Shown piece by piece: positions 28,801 to 35,589 of a stretch of 64,000 bases of DNA. The position numbers and the translations under genes are program-made. The notes under the pieces are model-generated. The model was given only the letters and a program-made list of their open reading frames with translations, ran no database searches and had not been told where the DNA came from. The stretch's first letter is position 1, and every line of letters starts with the position of its first letter. The stretch is taken from contig VXCM01002918.1 in NCBI GenBank assembly GCA_014773175.1, forward strand, positions 2,861 through 66,860, written 5' to 3'. The DNA is from Lucifuga dentata. Taxonomy: Eukaryota > Chordata > Actinopteri > Ophidiiformes > Bythitidae.

Positions 28801-31800
28801 TCCTGACCTTGCCACGATGCTTCACAATCTCCTCAATTACAGTAGGTTGAAGGAGGAGACTGATAACTTGACTTCCGCTCCGCTGCATGTAAAGCGTGCA
28901 TTATTCGGCCCGTCTTCTCGTACGTTCCCCCAGTGTTATCAGGGCCAACATTGTGTTTCATTTTGTCAAACAAATAATGCCCTGGGAGGAAGTCGTATTT
29001 TACTGTAGGGCAGGACGGTGGCATTAAGATGCCTTGATGTGAGTGGAATGGACATCCAAACCGCCACAGAGCTGACAGTTAGCATAATAACTGGACAAAG
29101 CCTGGGATGGATGAAGTCCGGTACATGACTGATACACAGAGGTGTGTAGTAACACGTTCTATTTACTTAAGTAACTTTTTTCACAAAATTGTACTTTACT
29201 GAGTACTTTTATTGCAGTATACTTTGAAGTCATACTTGAATATATTTATGAAGACAAAAATATACTTTTACTCTGTCACATTTTGTCGCACTCTTTGCGT
29301 TACTTTTTAGTGTATTATCTAAGAGACATCACTCCGACGCAACAAATCAAAATTTTCCACTTTCTCCACTCTGAATGTCTGACTGCTGCTTTGGTTTGGT
29401 CCAATCACATTCAGCATCCCATCATCTCCATGACAACGATGGGTTGACATGGTATTGGGCTCATTGAGAGTTGACTGCACAATATAATATTAATTAAAAT
29501 GAACTTAATCTAAGCAAACACAATTTTTTTTCTTTTCATAATTTTCATGGCGCTGAGACGAAAAATGGATTCTAAAAAGAGAAAGGCTGGCACGGAGAAA
29601 CAGCAGACAGTTACGGAATTATTCATCCCCGGCATCACTGGCATTTTCATCTGGCCTNCCCCCCCTCACCAAAACCATCTTTGTCTTGTTAAAAATGTGA
29701 CATTTTTAGCTTCAAAGAACTCAACATGGAAGTTGAGGAAACATGTAGCTAGCTGCTGCTGCTAATGCTAACTCAAGTTTTCCTGTTCTATTCTGAGTAA
29801 ATTCATGAAGCTAACCTAGCTAACTGTCTGGGGCCAGGCCAGAATTGTCATGATTTGTTATGTGGTAAATATCTGATTTATTACTGTCTACTGTTTCTTT
29901 ATATGATATAATTTGGATTGTATTAGAAGCTACATATGGCTGCTTTGCATTTTTTTCCTCAGACGACACTTTATAGCTTATTGATTATTCTAAAGAATAA
30001 GCTTGATCAAAGTTACTCACTACTCAAGTAATCCNACTTTATAGCTTATTGATTATTCTAAAGAATAAGCTTGATCAAAGTTACTCACTACTCAAGTAAT
30101 CCTTTTTTATATACTTTCTTACTCATATCATTATTTTGGTGACTACTCTTATACTTCAGCCACTATTAACATAAAGTAACAATACTTTTACTTGAGTACA
30201 GTTTCTGGCTACTCTACCACCTCTGCTGATACACAGATATCGTGTGGTGTTTCTTCTGAGATGATTCTCAGAGACAGAATGCTGAACTCATATGGATGTT
30301 TTTTGCTTTGATACAGCTCATTGAGAAAACATCTTTTCCCTTGAGTGCAGGATTTGTAGAAGATACATTATGATATTCGAAAAGGTACCAAAGGTTCTTA
30401 GCGTTGTTTCCTGCTGATAACAGGAAACATCCTAAGCTTTCCAAAGTTGTGTATTATGAATTCAATTTTTTTTTCCCTCTAACTGAAATATGCAAATAAA
30501 GCAATATCCCAGTAAAGTTTGCATGAAATTTGGATTGATGGATGAGGAGGATTTAGAAACTAAAATACATAGCAGAGCTCCAACTTCATAAATATGTATA
30601 GACAAGATAGTATATAATGAGACATTTTTTAAATCAACAAAAATAGCGAGTCTTCAAATGTTGGCATATAAAAAAGTTCAAGTTGAGCTGTGAAGCACCA
30701 AAAAATAAATCCATCCCTGAAGAATAAACAAACAATAGAAATTGAGAAAATGACACAGAACAAGAAGTGGAGAGAGTCAATGCTTAGAGGCTTCAATGTG
30801 ATTTTAAAATAAGTTTTAGTTTCGTTTTTTTTTTTTTTTTTTTTTTTTTTGCTGCTAAATGATAACTTCTGTGATGTTTTGCAGTCTTAGAGATCATTCA
30901 ACAACTTGTTCTAATGGTTAAATCTGGTTTATGCTTAACATGGACAGAGGAGGTGAGGAAGGAAGTACAGATTCATCCATGAGGGATTATAAAAGCTGCA
31001 ACAACTCTCTTTTCACTACCTCCATGTTTTTTTGTGGGTGACCGAACTGGAAACTACTTCTATTTCTATTTGTCCTACAGCGCCACGGCCCAGGTCATGC
31101 ACGATGTCCTTCCGTTTCAGAGCCACATTGTGTCCATGCTAAGTATGCACCAGGCCTTAGGGTTAGGGTTAAGGTCAGGGGTTAGCATGGAGATCTGTCT
31201 TCCTACTTTCCATCTGTCACATTCCAATTTAAAAAAAATAGTGCAGTGGCTGTTCAAAACATGCCTGTTCAGAATGAGCCGGACTTTATATGAGCACCAC
31301 AGCATGCGGTAATTTTGTTCTCACGTCCTTGTGAGCCTTTGTTTGCTGTACGGGGTCGGGTTGAGACCGTGCCACTGGACCGGAGCGTATGCTGCCACGC
31401 CCAGAGCGTATCCTGCTGCAGGGACTACTTTTTTAACGGCACAGCTTCAAGAACTGCTCATCCAAACAACTTCACATGTGACTCTGGGTCCTGAGCAATA
31501 AACCTGCTGATTTCAACTTCATGCCAACTTCATGCCACAGACAGAGATTTCTGTCTTTATAGTTAGATGCTTGGAGACAAAAACACCCTGACACACTCAT
31601 CACAGGCGCTTTCAGCCTTTTAACATGCACTTGCAAGAAAACGATTATTAGCGGAGCGAGTATTTTGGAAGGCAAGAGTTCACAGCTGGTGACTGCTACA
31701 ACTGCTGTATATTGTGTTGTCGTTCATTTTGTCTTTACAAAAATTACAAAATCAAACTTAAGGACCCATTTTTCCTTTATAAATTGTTTTTTTCTGACAT

Positions 31801-32323
31801 TAAAAAGAAAAGTGAAGTCCTGTTACAACCCTCATACTGTACTTCATGTGTGTGTGTGTGTGTAATCAGGTGTGGAGTTCAAGTAAATTCAACTGAGTTA
31901 CATGGTGACGTCAACATGCTACAAAGGTGATGGAGGAAATCAAAAACGAAGCTTTCAGGCCAGTTCAGCACAAGCTTTACAGCTCTGACAATGTTCGACA
32001 AAAACTCCTACTATACTCGATAAAATTTAGGTAAAATAACCGAAACAATGAATACTTTAAAAGAGAAATGCGCTTCTTACCTTTCCGACGTACTGTGAGT
32101 CTGTCCCGGTGTACTCCTCCAATAAAAAGAACTGGTTCCACATCCACCCTCGTTTGGAGCGCCTGAGTGGCACTCCGTTGGCGTCCTGTCCTGTCAGTCC
32201 CGTGGACCCCCTTCGTCCCCCCATAGTCCTTCGCAGGGCCCTGAGCCCGTACCCTGGAGAGCTGAGGTGCGCCATGGCCCACAGCGCCATCAACAGGCAA
32301 ACTTTCCTTCTATCCATGGCCAC
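1112..32323 (-). CDS. cdh6: Type II classical cadherin, CDH6-like, 10 coding exons, 3' end outside window
   Basis: This is a calcium-dependent homophilic adhesion receptor of the plasma membrane; its cytoplasmic tail, not in this window, would bind catenins. The spliced product runs about 632 residues: signal peptide (1 to about 26), short prodomain, furin site RSKR (55-58), mature start GWMW (59-62) with the two EC1 strand-swap tryptophans typical of type II cadherins, five EC repeats with LDRE, DIND/DVND-NxP and DxD calcium motifs, then a membrane helix from about 613. After removing two assembly duplications, exon sizes are 243, 295, 120, 168, 188, 254, 137, 122, 118 and 252 nt, all in phase, with GT/AG at every junction. 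Wording such as [38 protein letters not shown] and [11 protein letters not shown] fits the CDH6/CDH9/CDH10 subgroup and CDH6 best from memory. The family assignment is firm; the paralogue is an inference. Confidence 0.93.
1458..1575 (-). CDS. cdh6: Cadherin exon 10: EC5
   Basis: 118 nt encoding residues 510-548 plus one base of Asp549. The acceptor is GGTTGCAG before AGGATACAG and the donor AAAG/GTAAAAG. Product: [35 protein letters not shown] is a potential N-glycosylation site. A second AG two bases downstream would give a shorter exon but breaks the frame. The intron to exon 11 is only 94 bp. Confidence 0.94.
1644..2166. mobile_element. Diverged TTAA-flanked foldback MITE, copy 1 (T2/Kolobok-like)
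   Basis: Starts TTAAAGGACCATTTTGG and ends GGTATGGTCCTTTAA, so the termini are inverted and bounded by TTAA. The internal landmarks shared with the other copies, CCTACCTTCCAGACTGCCAT and ATTTGATGTAGAAAGATTA, are present but diverged. It sits in intron 9, between exons 9 and 10. Confidence 0.75.
2605..2726 (-). CDS. cdh6: Cadherin exon 9: end of EC4, start of EC5
   Basis: 122 nt encoding residues 470-509 (phase 1 to phase 0). The acceptor is TTTGTGTTTCCTAG and the donor CAG/GTTGGTATG. It carries [14 protein letters not shown], the EC4-EC5 calcium linker LDVNDNAP and [13 protein letters not shown]; the cysteine of VCEN is the conserved EC5 cysteine. A GT microsatellite begins within 10 bp of the donor on the intron side. 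Confidence 0.95.
3125..3883. mobile_element. Tc1/mariner-like foldback element, non-autonomous
   Basis: The left end CAGGCCAGAAGTTTGAGGCC and right end GGCCTCAAACTTCTGGCCTG are inverted copies. Matching runs continue inward (CACTGTTTGTTTTA, TTGCACAGGAAATTACAAAA, AATTAGTTTTCAAGAAGAAT in inverse), giving terminal repeats of roughly 170 bp or more. TA precedes the left end, as expected for Tc1-like insertion; the right flank reads CA, so that base has decayed. The CAGGCCA-AAGTTTG terminus is one I recall from fish Tc1-like elements. No transposase ORF is present. It is interrupted by an A run with N at 3175. Confidence 0.75.
3998..4134 (-). CDS. cdh6: Cadherin exon 8: EC4
   Basis: 137 nt encoding residues 424-468 with split codons at both ends. 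The acceptor is GTCTTTCTGCAG and the donor CA/GTAAGTGCA. The product reads [20 protein letters not shown] and later [19 protein letters not shown]; the DMDR-FNI-GNGS run and HN(V/I)SVIATE are close to CDH6 as recalled. NVS is a potential N-glycosylation site. A Tc1-like foldback element ends about 115 bp beyond the donor, in intron 8. Confidence 0.95.
4135..6308. other. Intron 7
   Basis: Contains a GT microsatellite at 4440-4457, an assembly duplication around N 4681, a possibly conserved block at about 4770-5000 (listed separately), AT-rich sequence to 5700 and a CpG-bearing stretch at about 5850-6080. An N at 5671 has no evident flanking duplication. No coding signal was found on either strand. 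Confidence 0.5.
4770..5000. promoter_or_regulatory. Candidate conserved non-coding element in intron 7
   Basis: Low-repeat sequence dense in homeodomain-type cores (ACTAATTGCTTTTCTAAT, GTAATTCGGCTGG, CTGATTAATGG) within an otherwise AT-rich or repetitive intron. Function is inferred from motif density and complexity only; no conservation test was possible. Confidence 0.25.
6309..6562 (-). CDS. cdh6: Cadherin exon 7: end of EC3, start of EC4
   Basis: 254 nt encoding residues 339-422 plus two bases of Arg423 (phase 0 to phase 2). The acceptor is TTTTCATCCGCAG and the donor AG/GTACGAACC. It contains PLDFEKK, the N-terminal LDFE of EC3's later half, then [20 protein letters not shown], where DVDEPP is the usual variant of the calcium linker between EC3 and EC4, and [12 protein letters not shown] at the start of EC4. 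Confidence 0.95.
7505..7642. mobile_element. Truncated TTAA-flanked foldback MITE, right half
   Basis: Contains GTCTGGAAGGTAGGAAAAAC, CCAGTAGTATG, GGAAAATGGTTGGCAGTAA and the terminus GGTATGCTCCTTTAA, all shared with the right halves of the copies at 37391, 43452 and 52759. The left half is absent. Confidence 0.65.
7852..7889. repeat. (GA)n microsatellite
   Basis: About 19 uninterrupted GA units ending at N 7890, so the true length is probably not resolved in this assembly. Confidence 0.95.
8353..8540 (-). CDS. cdh6: Cadherin exon 6: EC3
   Basis: 188 nt encoding residues 277-338 (phase 1 to phase 0). The acceptor is CATTTCTCCGCAG and the donor AAG/GTCAGAGTC. It begins [17 protein letters not shown] and contains [12 protein letters not shown] and [11 protein letters not shown], matching the EC3 pattern PES...DADVGENAE...TQEGI of CDH6/9/10. 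It lies about 0.4 kb from a hAT-derived repeat at 8955. Confidence 0.94.
8955..9090 (+). mobile_element. hAT fragment sharing a transposase-like N-terminus with the element at 29137
   Basis: The plus strand encodes a run [19 protein letters not shown] then [14 protein letters not shown]. The complete hAT at 29137-30225 carries the homologous [31 protein letters not shown]. Nucleotide similarity spans about 125 bp. The downstream part is cut by the foldback MITE inserted at 9097. Confidence 0.6.
9097..9549. mobile_element. TTAA-flanked foldback MITE, copy 3, internally deleted
   Basis: Begins TTAAAGGACCACCCATTTTG and ends GGTATGGTCCTTTAA. Long inverted arms carry TTTGAGCCTAATATATTCA, CATGTTACATTACAGACAAT and their complements. 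The middle is replaced by a T run and an N at 9345, so part of the internal sequence is missing in this copy or in the assembly. Confidence 0.85.
9735..9930 (-). repeat. Dispersed repeat, inverted relative to copy at 31380
   Basis: Shares GCAGGTTTATTGCTCAG, CACATGTGAAGTTGTTTGGA and GGATACGCTCTGGGCGTGGC with the reverse complement of 31380-31530. The family was not recognised; no coding capacity or terminal motif was identified. Confidence 0.7.
10500..10635. repeat. Purine-rich (GA/GGA) low-complexity tract
   Basis: Plus strand is almost all A and G (GAGAGAGAGGGAGGGAGGGA). This tract precedes the longer pyrimidine tract at 10870. Confidence 0.8.
10710..11690. mobile_element. Fish hAT-type MITE remnant split by a polypyrimidine expansion
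   Basis: The left part (10715-10880) has AAAGTACATTTACTCCAGTACTTGTACTTCA-like sequence and the right part (11600-11690) TTGTACTTATAGAAAGTAC, CACTGTGGTACTTTAACTTAA and AAAGTATTTGGC. I recall this GTACTTTTACTTAAGTA signature from a repeat common in percomorph fish. The centre is occupied by the CTTCC tract. Confidence 0.45.
10870..11515. repeat. Long polypyrimidine tract with (CCTT)n core
   Basis: About 640 bp almost entirely of C and T, degenerate CTTCC/CTTT repeats becoming regular (TTCC)n at 11396-11434 and 11466-11502. The N at 11435 lies between duplicated copies of GCTGGTCGCCTTACACCC..., so the array length is uncertain. ORFs across it (Phe/Leu/Ser-rich) are low-complexity artefacts. Confidence 0.92.
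12005..12048. repeat. CA/TG-rich microsatellite
   Basis: GCATGTGCATGTGCACGTACATG followed in continuity by a run of about 11 CA units ending at 12047. Alternating purine-pyrimidine sequence. Confidence 0.85.
12170..12430. repeat. Pyrimidine-rich block
   Basis: About 260 bp of mostly C/T plus strand (CTCTTCCTCTTCCTCTCTCT), facing a purine-rich block at 12690-12965. No exon signals. Confidence 0.6.
12690..12965. repeat. Purine-rich block
   Basis: About 275 bp, mainly A/G (GGGGGGGATGGGGGGAGGGG and GAGAGTGAAAGAGAGAG). Paired in opposite sense with the pyrimidine block at 12170-12430. Confidence 0.6.
13181..13348 (-). CDS. cdh6: Cadherin exon 5: EC2
   Basis: 168 nt encoding residues 221-275 with split codons at both ends (phase 1 to phase 1). 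The acceptor is TTTTTCCTCAG and the donor AGTAAGTTAC. The product contains the EC2 core: [11 protein letters not shown] (calcium-binding DRE), [19 protein letters not shown] and the EC2-EC3 linker DVNDNPPRF. KDMxGQxGGLSGTT is highly characteristic of type II cadherins. The sequence around the donor is the reverse complement of plus-strand 13175-13190. Confidence 0.95.
13378..13545. mobile_element. hAT-type MITE fragment
   Basis: ACTCAAGTTCCGCTC, CACTACATTTATCTGAAGGC, TGCAGTTATTAGTCTGCAGA and TTTAAGT match the consensus-like pieces seen at 17700 and 25380. It is in intron 4, 30 bp from the exon 5 acceptor. Confidence 0.45.
13600..13664 (+). mobile_element. LINE 3' tail (L2/CR1/Rex type) with (TATCT)n-like end
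   Basis: CCAGGAGATCAATAAAGTCTC followed by TTATCTTATCGTATCTTATC. An AATAAAGT motif plus a short tandem tail is typical of the 3' ends of fish L2/CR1-group retrotransposons. Only the tail is present. Confidence 0.45.
15775..17295. mobile_element. Possible degenerate hAT element
   Basis: The left end CAGGGATGTTCCAATCAGC and the right end GATCAAACAGAGCATCCTG are imperfect inverted copies; the CAGGGATGT-CC-ATC terminus is one I recall from fish hAT elements. A CpG-rich internal segment at 16220-16500 has decayed GC-rich sequence. No clear 8-bp target duplication and no transposase ORF were seen, so the limits are tentative. Confidence 0.35.
17600..17940. mobile_element. hAT-type MITE (percomorph repeat) copy
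   Basis: Carries TTGTACTTTTATTTCACTACATTTATGAGATGGC, split in landmarks TAGTTACTAGTTACTTTGC and GGTAAAGGATTTAAATACTTC. The same series occurs in order at 25380-25926. It is located just before the exon 4 donor, about 130 bp away. Confidence 0.55.
18074..18256 (-). CDS. cdh6: Cadherin exon 4: end of EC1, start of EC2 (contains false internal duplication)
   Basis: Encodes Gly180 (split) to Thr219 plus one base of Gly220; it includes [11 protein letters not shown] and [12 protein letters not shown], hallmarks of type II EC2. The acceptor is CTTCTCCCCACAG. The donor is G followed by GTCAGTAAG; a stronger-looking CA/GTAAGA site three bases on would break the frame. As assembled it is 183 nt, because 18099-18160 is repeated at 18162-18223 around an N at 18161. 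Without one 62-bp copy and the N it is exactly 120 nt. The 63-nt excess is in frame, so a naive translation shows a spurious 21-residue repeat with one X. Confidence 0.92.
18257..22127. other. Intron 3
   Basis: 18257-20690 is largely unique with an A run and N at 18984; 20690-22010 holds a LINE remnant. No alternative exon was recognised. Confidence 0.5.
20690..22010 (+). mobile_element. Non-LTR retrotransposon 3' remnant with reverse-transcriptase C-terminus
   Basis: Plus strand 20716-20935 encodes [41 protein letters not shown]; the (Y/F)-LR-S-YDLRG ... RTN-K ... SVKG-NLWN pattern is what I recall from C-termini of jockey-like fish LINE polymerases. A further phase reads [30 protein letters not shown] at about 21988-22008 could be a tandem tail. 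Two assembly duplications (N 21304 and 21498) lie in the 3' region. It is truncated and not functional. The clade is uncertain. Confidence 0.55.
22128..22489 (-). CDS. cdh6: Cadherin exon 3: most of EC1 (contains false internal duplication)
   Basis: Encodes residues 82-179 plus the first base of Gly180. The acceptor is TTTTCCTGCAG before CTTCACTCG and the donor is GTACGTACC after GACATCG. It carries the EC1 calcium motifs LDREE and DINDNEP and ends VPEMSDI. As assembled it is 362 nt, because 22294-22359 is repeated exactly at 22361-22426 around an N at 22360. Deleting one 66-bp copy and the N leaves 295 nt with an uninterrupted frame in phase with both neighbours. The 67-nt excess shifts the frame, so an automatic gene model would break here. 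Confidence 0.92.
24008..24059. other. Assembly gap of 52 N
   Basis: The only multi-base gap in the window. It is bounded by a T run on the left and a pure C run (24060-24073) on the right, so both edges are homopolymers and unreliable. Confidence 0.98.
25380..25926. mobile_element. hAT-type MITE copy
   Basis: ATTTATCTGATGCATACAG, AGTTACTAGTTACTTTGCAG, TACTTGTTCACTTTTACTAG and the end AAGGATTTGAGTACTTCTTC...ATCACTG. The right end resembles the reverse complement of CAGTG-TGGAAGAAGTACTC, a terminus I recall from a very common percomorph hAT MITE. The left terminus is missing. Confidence 0.55.
26450..28130. promoter_or_regulatory. Unique sequence with candidate conserved non-coding blocks
   Basis: Mostly non-repetitive intron 2. 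Blocks at about 27540-27720 and 27790-27950 are complex and contain recurrent motifs (CAAATAACCGG, GGTTATCATAACC palindrome at 27893-27905, TTGTTATTTCC). Enhancer identity is only a guess from texture. Confidence 0.22.
29137..30225 (+). mobile_element. Complete non-autonomous hAT element with 8-bp target duplication
   Basis: The left end CAGAGGTGTGTAGTAACACG and right end CTACTCTACCACCTCTG are inverted. CTGATACA flanks both sides exactly (29129-29136 and 30226-30233), a hAT-type 8-bp target duplication. Internally, AGTACTTTTATTGCAGTATAC and CTTTTACTTGAGTACAG give further subterminal inversion. A 5' transposase-like fragment starts at 29547 ([19 protein letters not shown]) and is cut off after about 70 codons. 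About 68 bp of the length is an assembly duplication around N 30035; another N is at 29658. Confidence 0.88.
29547..29765 (+). pseudogene. Transposase N-terminal fragment in the hAT element
   Basis: An ORF of 72 codons beginning [19 protein letters not shown], basic and lysine-rich, then [18 protein letters not shown]. The same opening occurs at 8965 with mostly conservative or synonymous differences, suggesting that it was once translated. It ends without any DDE or dimerisation domain. Its function as a transposase start is inferred from the hAT context. Confidence 0.45.
31375..31532 (+). repeat. Dispersed repeat, second copy (see 9735)
   Basis: GACCGGAGCGTATGCTGCCA, CGCCCAGAGCGTATCCTGC and CATCCAAACAACTTCACATG match the reverse complement of 9735-9930. 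Tandem GAGCGTAT words lie in this CpG-bearing part. Confidence 0.7.
32081..32323 (-). CDS. cdh6: Cadherin exon 2: start codon, signal peptide, prodomain, EC1 start
   Basis: Encodes residues 1-81. Translation starts at 32323 (MAMDRRK); a second ATG two codons later (32317) is an alternative start. A hydrophobic stretch ([13 protein letters not shown]) gives the signal peptide. A basic prodomain of about 32 residues follows and ends at RRSKR, the expected furin cleavage site. The mature protein opens with [16 protein letters not shown], where W60 and W62 correspond to Trp2 and Trp4 that insert into the partner EC1 pocket. The exon ends GGAAAG followed by the donor GTAAGAAG, phase 0, after YVGK, the same boundary I recall for other type II cadherins. 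Confidence 0.93.
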
Positions 32324-32405
32324 ACCACCACAACCTTCTGTCTTCTCCTCCCTCGGTGGCTTGTGTCCAGCAGTCTTTGGTCAGAGTACCGGATCGGTCC
32401 TCATG
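32324..32405 (-). other. Probable 5' UTR part of cadherin exon 2
   Basis: Minus-strand sequence before the start codon is preceded by a pyrimidine-rich stretch (CTTCTCCTGCTTCC) and two close AG dinucleotides. The better acceptor gives an exon beginning CATGAGGACC at 32405; an AG about 7 nt further upstream is the alternative. This implies at least one non-coding exon further upstream, as is usual for classical cadherins. The boundary is predicted from splice-site appearance only. Confidence 0.55.
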
Positions 32406-32758
32406 CTGTAATCTATGGAAGCAGGAGAAGCTCCTCAGACTCCCACAGGACCACCAACACCTGGAACATTCACAGAATACACCGTCAGATCTGCTATCGT
32501 CACACCTGAATAGTAACGAATACATGTAACGGCGTTATGTAATCAAGATACAAAAAAACGTAATTAACTGTATTCCATTACCGTTACAGAGAAAAAAGTG
32601 TAATCAGATTAGAGATATTTAGTTAAAAAATAATGGGGATTTACTGTCAGGATTACACTTGTAAAACGATCAGGAACGAAATTGTACCAAGCACACGCAT
32701 GCGCACATAGCATCTCCTTCTACACTTCGAATGTTTACGAGCGTGGCTATGGACACCN

Positions 32759-32790
<32 letters not shown>

Positions 32791-33230
32791 CTTTCTTGTG
32801 GAAATTTAGCCACTATTTTGTCTTTAAGGCAGAAAAGTGGAATAACATCACAGTGTAATTTATACCTTCCAGCTGTTAAAATAAAAAAAAAAAAAAAAAA
32901 ANAAAAAAAAAAAAAAAAAAAAAAATGCGATGTCTAATCTAAAGAAATGTTTGCAGATAAGATCAACCGCTATGCTAGCTACACAGAAACCAGGCAGCTA
33001 ACGTTTGCCAACATTTCAATACCATAACTACCAATTATTGCAGCGACTCTCAAAGGACAGAGAGATGCTGTTAGTTTGACGATTTATTAAACGAAAAAAA
33101 AAAAAAAAAANAAAAAAAAAAAAAAAACTAATGTAGGTCGTAATAATAGTCAATTAGCATCTCTCTCTGTCTGACATTATTATTATAATAACCAGTGATC
33201 TACTTCTGGAATGCAGCAGAATAAATACAA

Positions 33231-33375
33231 TTAAAGGTTAATACTGTTGATAGTGCATGTATGAGCCCAATATACACAATGTGCACTTGTTACCTTATTA
33301 CCAACCATTTTCTGAAACATACTGGTGTAGGGTAAATTTTATTTTAAATTTTTTCCTACCTTCCAGACTGTCATT
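33231..33375. mobile_element. Partial TTAA-flanked foldback MITE end
   Basis: TTAAAGGTTAATACTG, CATGTATGAGCCCAATATA, TTACCAACCATTTTCTGAAA and CCTACCTTCCAGACTGTCAT match the left half of the family. The right half is missing. Confidence 0.6.
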
Positions 33376-35310
33376 GGTTTTAATTCTTAGCAGTACTATA
33401 TATAAAATATATAAAAGTCATCTTATTGATATCTCTTTTCTCTTGTCTTTATGTGCACATCTAGCATTGAAGTAATCCAAAAGTAACAAAGTATTCAAGT
33501 TATATTACTTTAATATTGCAGTAGTTGGGTTGCGTTATTGATTACATTTTTTTTTTTTTTAGCAGGGAATTAGTAACTGTTCCAGATAATATTTTTAAAG
33601 TAACCCTCTCAACCCTGGTTATTGTACAGGCTCTCTTTTCAGTAAGGGATGAAGACTGACGCAAGCAGTTTGGAGAGGAGATAAATAATGACCAGAGAAA
33701 ACACGTCACAAGATGTCTTTCTAAATGTAAAATATTTCCTCATCTTTGACTATAATCTGTCTGCTCACTTCCTGTCTCTCACCTTTTGTCTCCGTTTTGA
33801 TGTGAAGTGAGTTTGCTGGGTCCTACAGGCCATTTTCAAGTGTACCTCAGGCATTAACATGCATGTTAACTAACATGCAAACATGACAAAGTTAATTTCA
33901 CTTCTAGTATATTAACTGAATAATGTACGAGAGTAAACGTTCCAGGTGTCTGAATTTCTGCTACTTCAGGTTTCTACTGGCTTCAATAAATATAATAACT
34001 CTTTGTATGTAGAAATCACGTGCCTGCAGGATCCACTCAGACCCACTAAACTAAAAACTGAGCCAAAACTTGAGAGAAAACTGACAACTGATTTCAAAAC
34101 AACAATCTCGTGTTTCTTGTTTACAGTTTTTATTTCCTCGTTTACAATCTCAAGTTTATCAATAATGATTTTTGTCTCAATTATGTTTGTGGTTTCTTAT
34201 TCATATTTCTTTCTTTTAGCTTGCAAGGCCGATATTATCAGGCAATACTTGTTTATTTATACACAGTGATATCGTTTTGGTGTATATGTTGGTAAATATG
34301 TAAACAGAAAATGTAGTATATAAATGTTTTATAGGTTGTATAAATTTACTTAAGTGCAGTAATCAAACTTTATTGTTATATTTAACGCTCCTGACATCTT
34401 TGATCATAAAATCTGTTTAACAGTAAAATAACCTGCCTGGGTATTATACATATCTTCTCTACGACGGCCTTATAAGACAAAACAAAAAACAAAAAAAAAC
34501 AGTTTGAATTCGAGTTTGAAAACTCGAAATAATGCCTCTCGGTTTTTTTTTTCCNAAAACAAAAAAAAACAGTATGAATTCGAGTTTGAAAACTCGAAAT
34601 AATGCCTCTCGGTTTTTTTTTTCCGTCTTATATGGCCCAAATACACCGTCATACTTCTCTCAGCAATAACCAAATTTAAAAGATCCTGCTAAAATGTTTG
34701 TGTTTATGTAAAAAAAAAAAATGACATAGAATACTCTGAAATCCAGCATCAGCCAGGCTCTGCAGAAACGACAAAACAAAAAGCTCCAAAACATCCAAGT
34801 GCAAGACTGAGAAGAGTCCAAGACGACGAGAGTGGTCAGGAGCCAGGACTTCCACTTCCTCCCACATGCCTGTCGGACAGTCGGGAGGTGGCAGAAACCC
34901 ACTTTTCACCAAGTAATTCAATTCAGGGAGTTCTGCTTCCAACAAACTTTGTAATTCTCTGTGCCTCCATGCAGCGATCAGTCAGGTGTGGTCAGGTGTG
35001 AAAGTGGGAGGGTTTTACTTTCTCAAGCACTCTTTGTTCTTTCAGTCACTGTATCCGTGCTTCACTAAGAGAAGTTAAAGTGAAACTCTGCCCTGTTATT
35101 CCCATTTATATATATTTCATTGATCTGCATTAGTTGATGCCTCAGCAACAGCTATTCTTCCTGAGGTTCAAACTGTCAAACATAACAAAATCACATATTT
35201 AGGTTAAAAGAAAGTCCAATCACAGGATCAATCTACATTCTACATGACCTAAAACTACATGATATAATATCCAAACACATCATAAATGATGACATACAGT
35301 CATATCCCTG

Positions 35311-35589
35311 TTAAAGGACCATACCACCGATTTTGCAGGGAATATAGTCCCTGCGTTTAAGGAAAAATTTAAACAACTATGACTTTGTAATTTTGCAGGT
35401 GAAACATCAATTTTTAAGGTGGGTGTATCGCTTGAATACTTGATTTTGTAAGATTGAGATATTTTGCACACTATCAGGAAAGCTGAAATATGGCTTTATC
35501 CTTTGGGAAATGGTTCTCGGTAACCTTACGTGTAGGAAAATTGAACATATTAGGCTCAAACATGCAAAATGGATGGTATGGTCCTTTAA
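35311..35589. mobile_element. Short TTAA-flanked foldback MITE
   Basis: Starts TTAAAGGACCATACCACCG and ends GGTATGGTCCTTTAA. At 279 bp it lacks most of the centre found in 587-bp copies; an internal palindromic GGGAATATAGTCCCTGCG marks the deletion region. The right arm is intact. Confidence 0.85.

Larger units (their letters stand above)
22490..32080. other. Intron 2, about 9.6 kb
   Basis: Holds a gap (24008-24059), a small 28-bp tandem duplication at 23054-23109, a hAT-MITE at 25380-25926, unique and possibly regulatory sequence at 26450-29000, and a complete hAT at 29137-30225. A T run at 30824-30850 and a GT microsatellite at 31848-31862 are also present. No coding exon was found. Confidence 0.5.

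Noticed and set aside
31155..31175. TTAGGG repeats suggesting interstitial telomere
   Set aside because: Only about two and a half units; short TTAGGGTTAGGG words are common by chance and in fish repeats.
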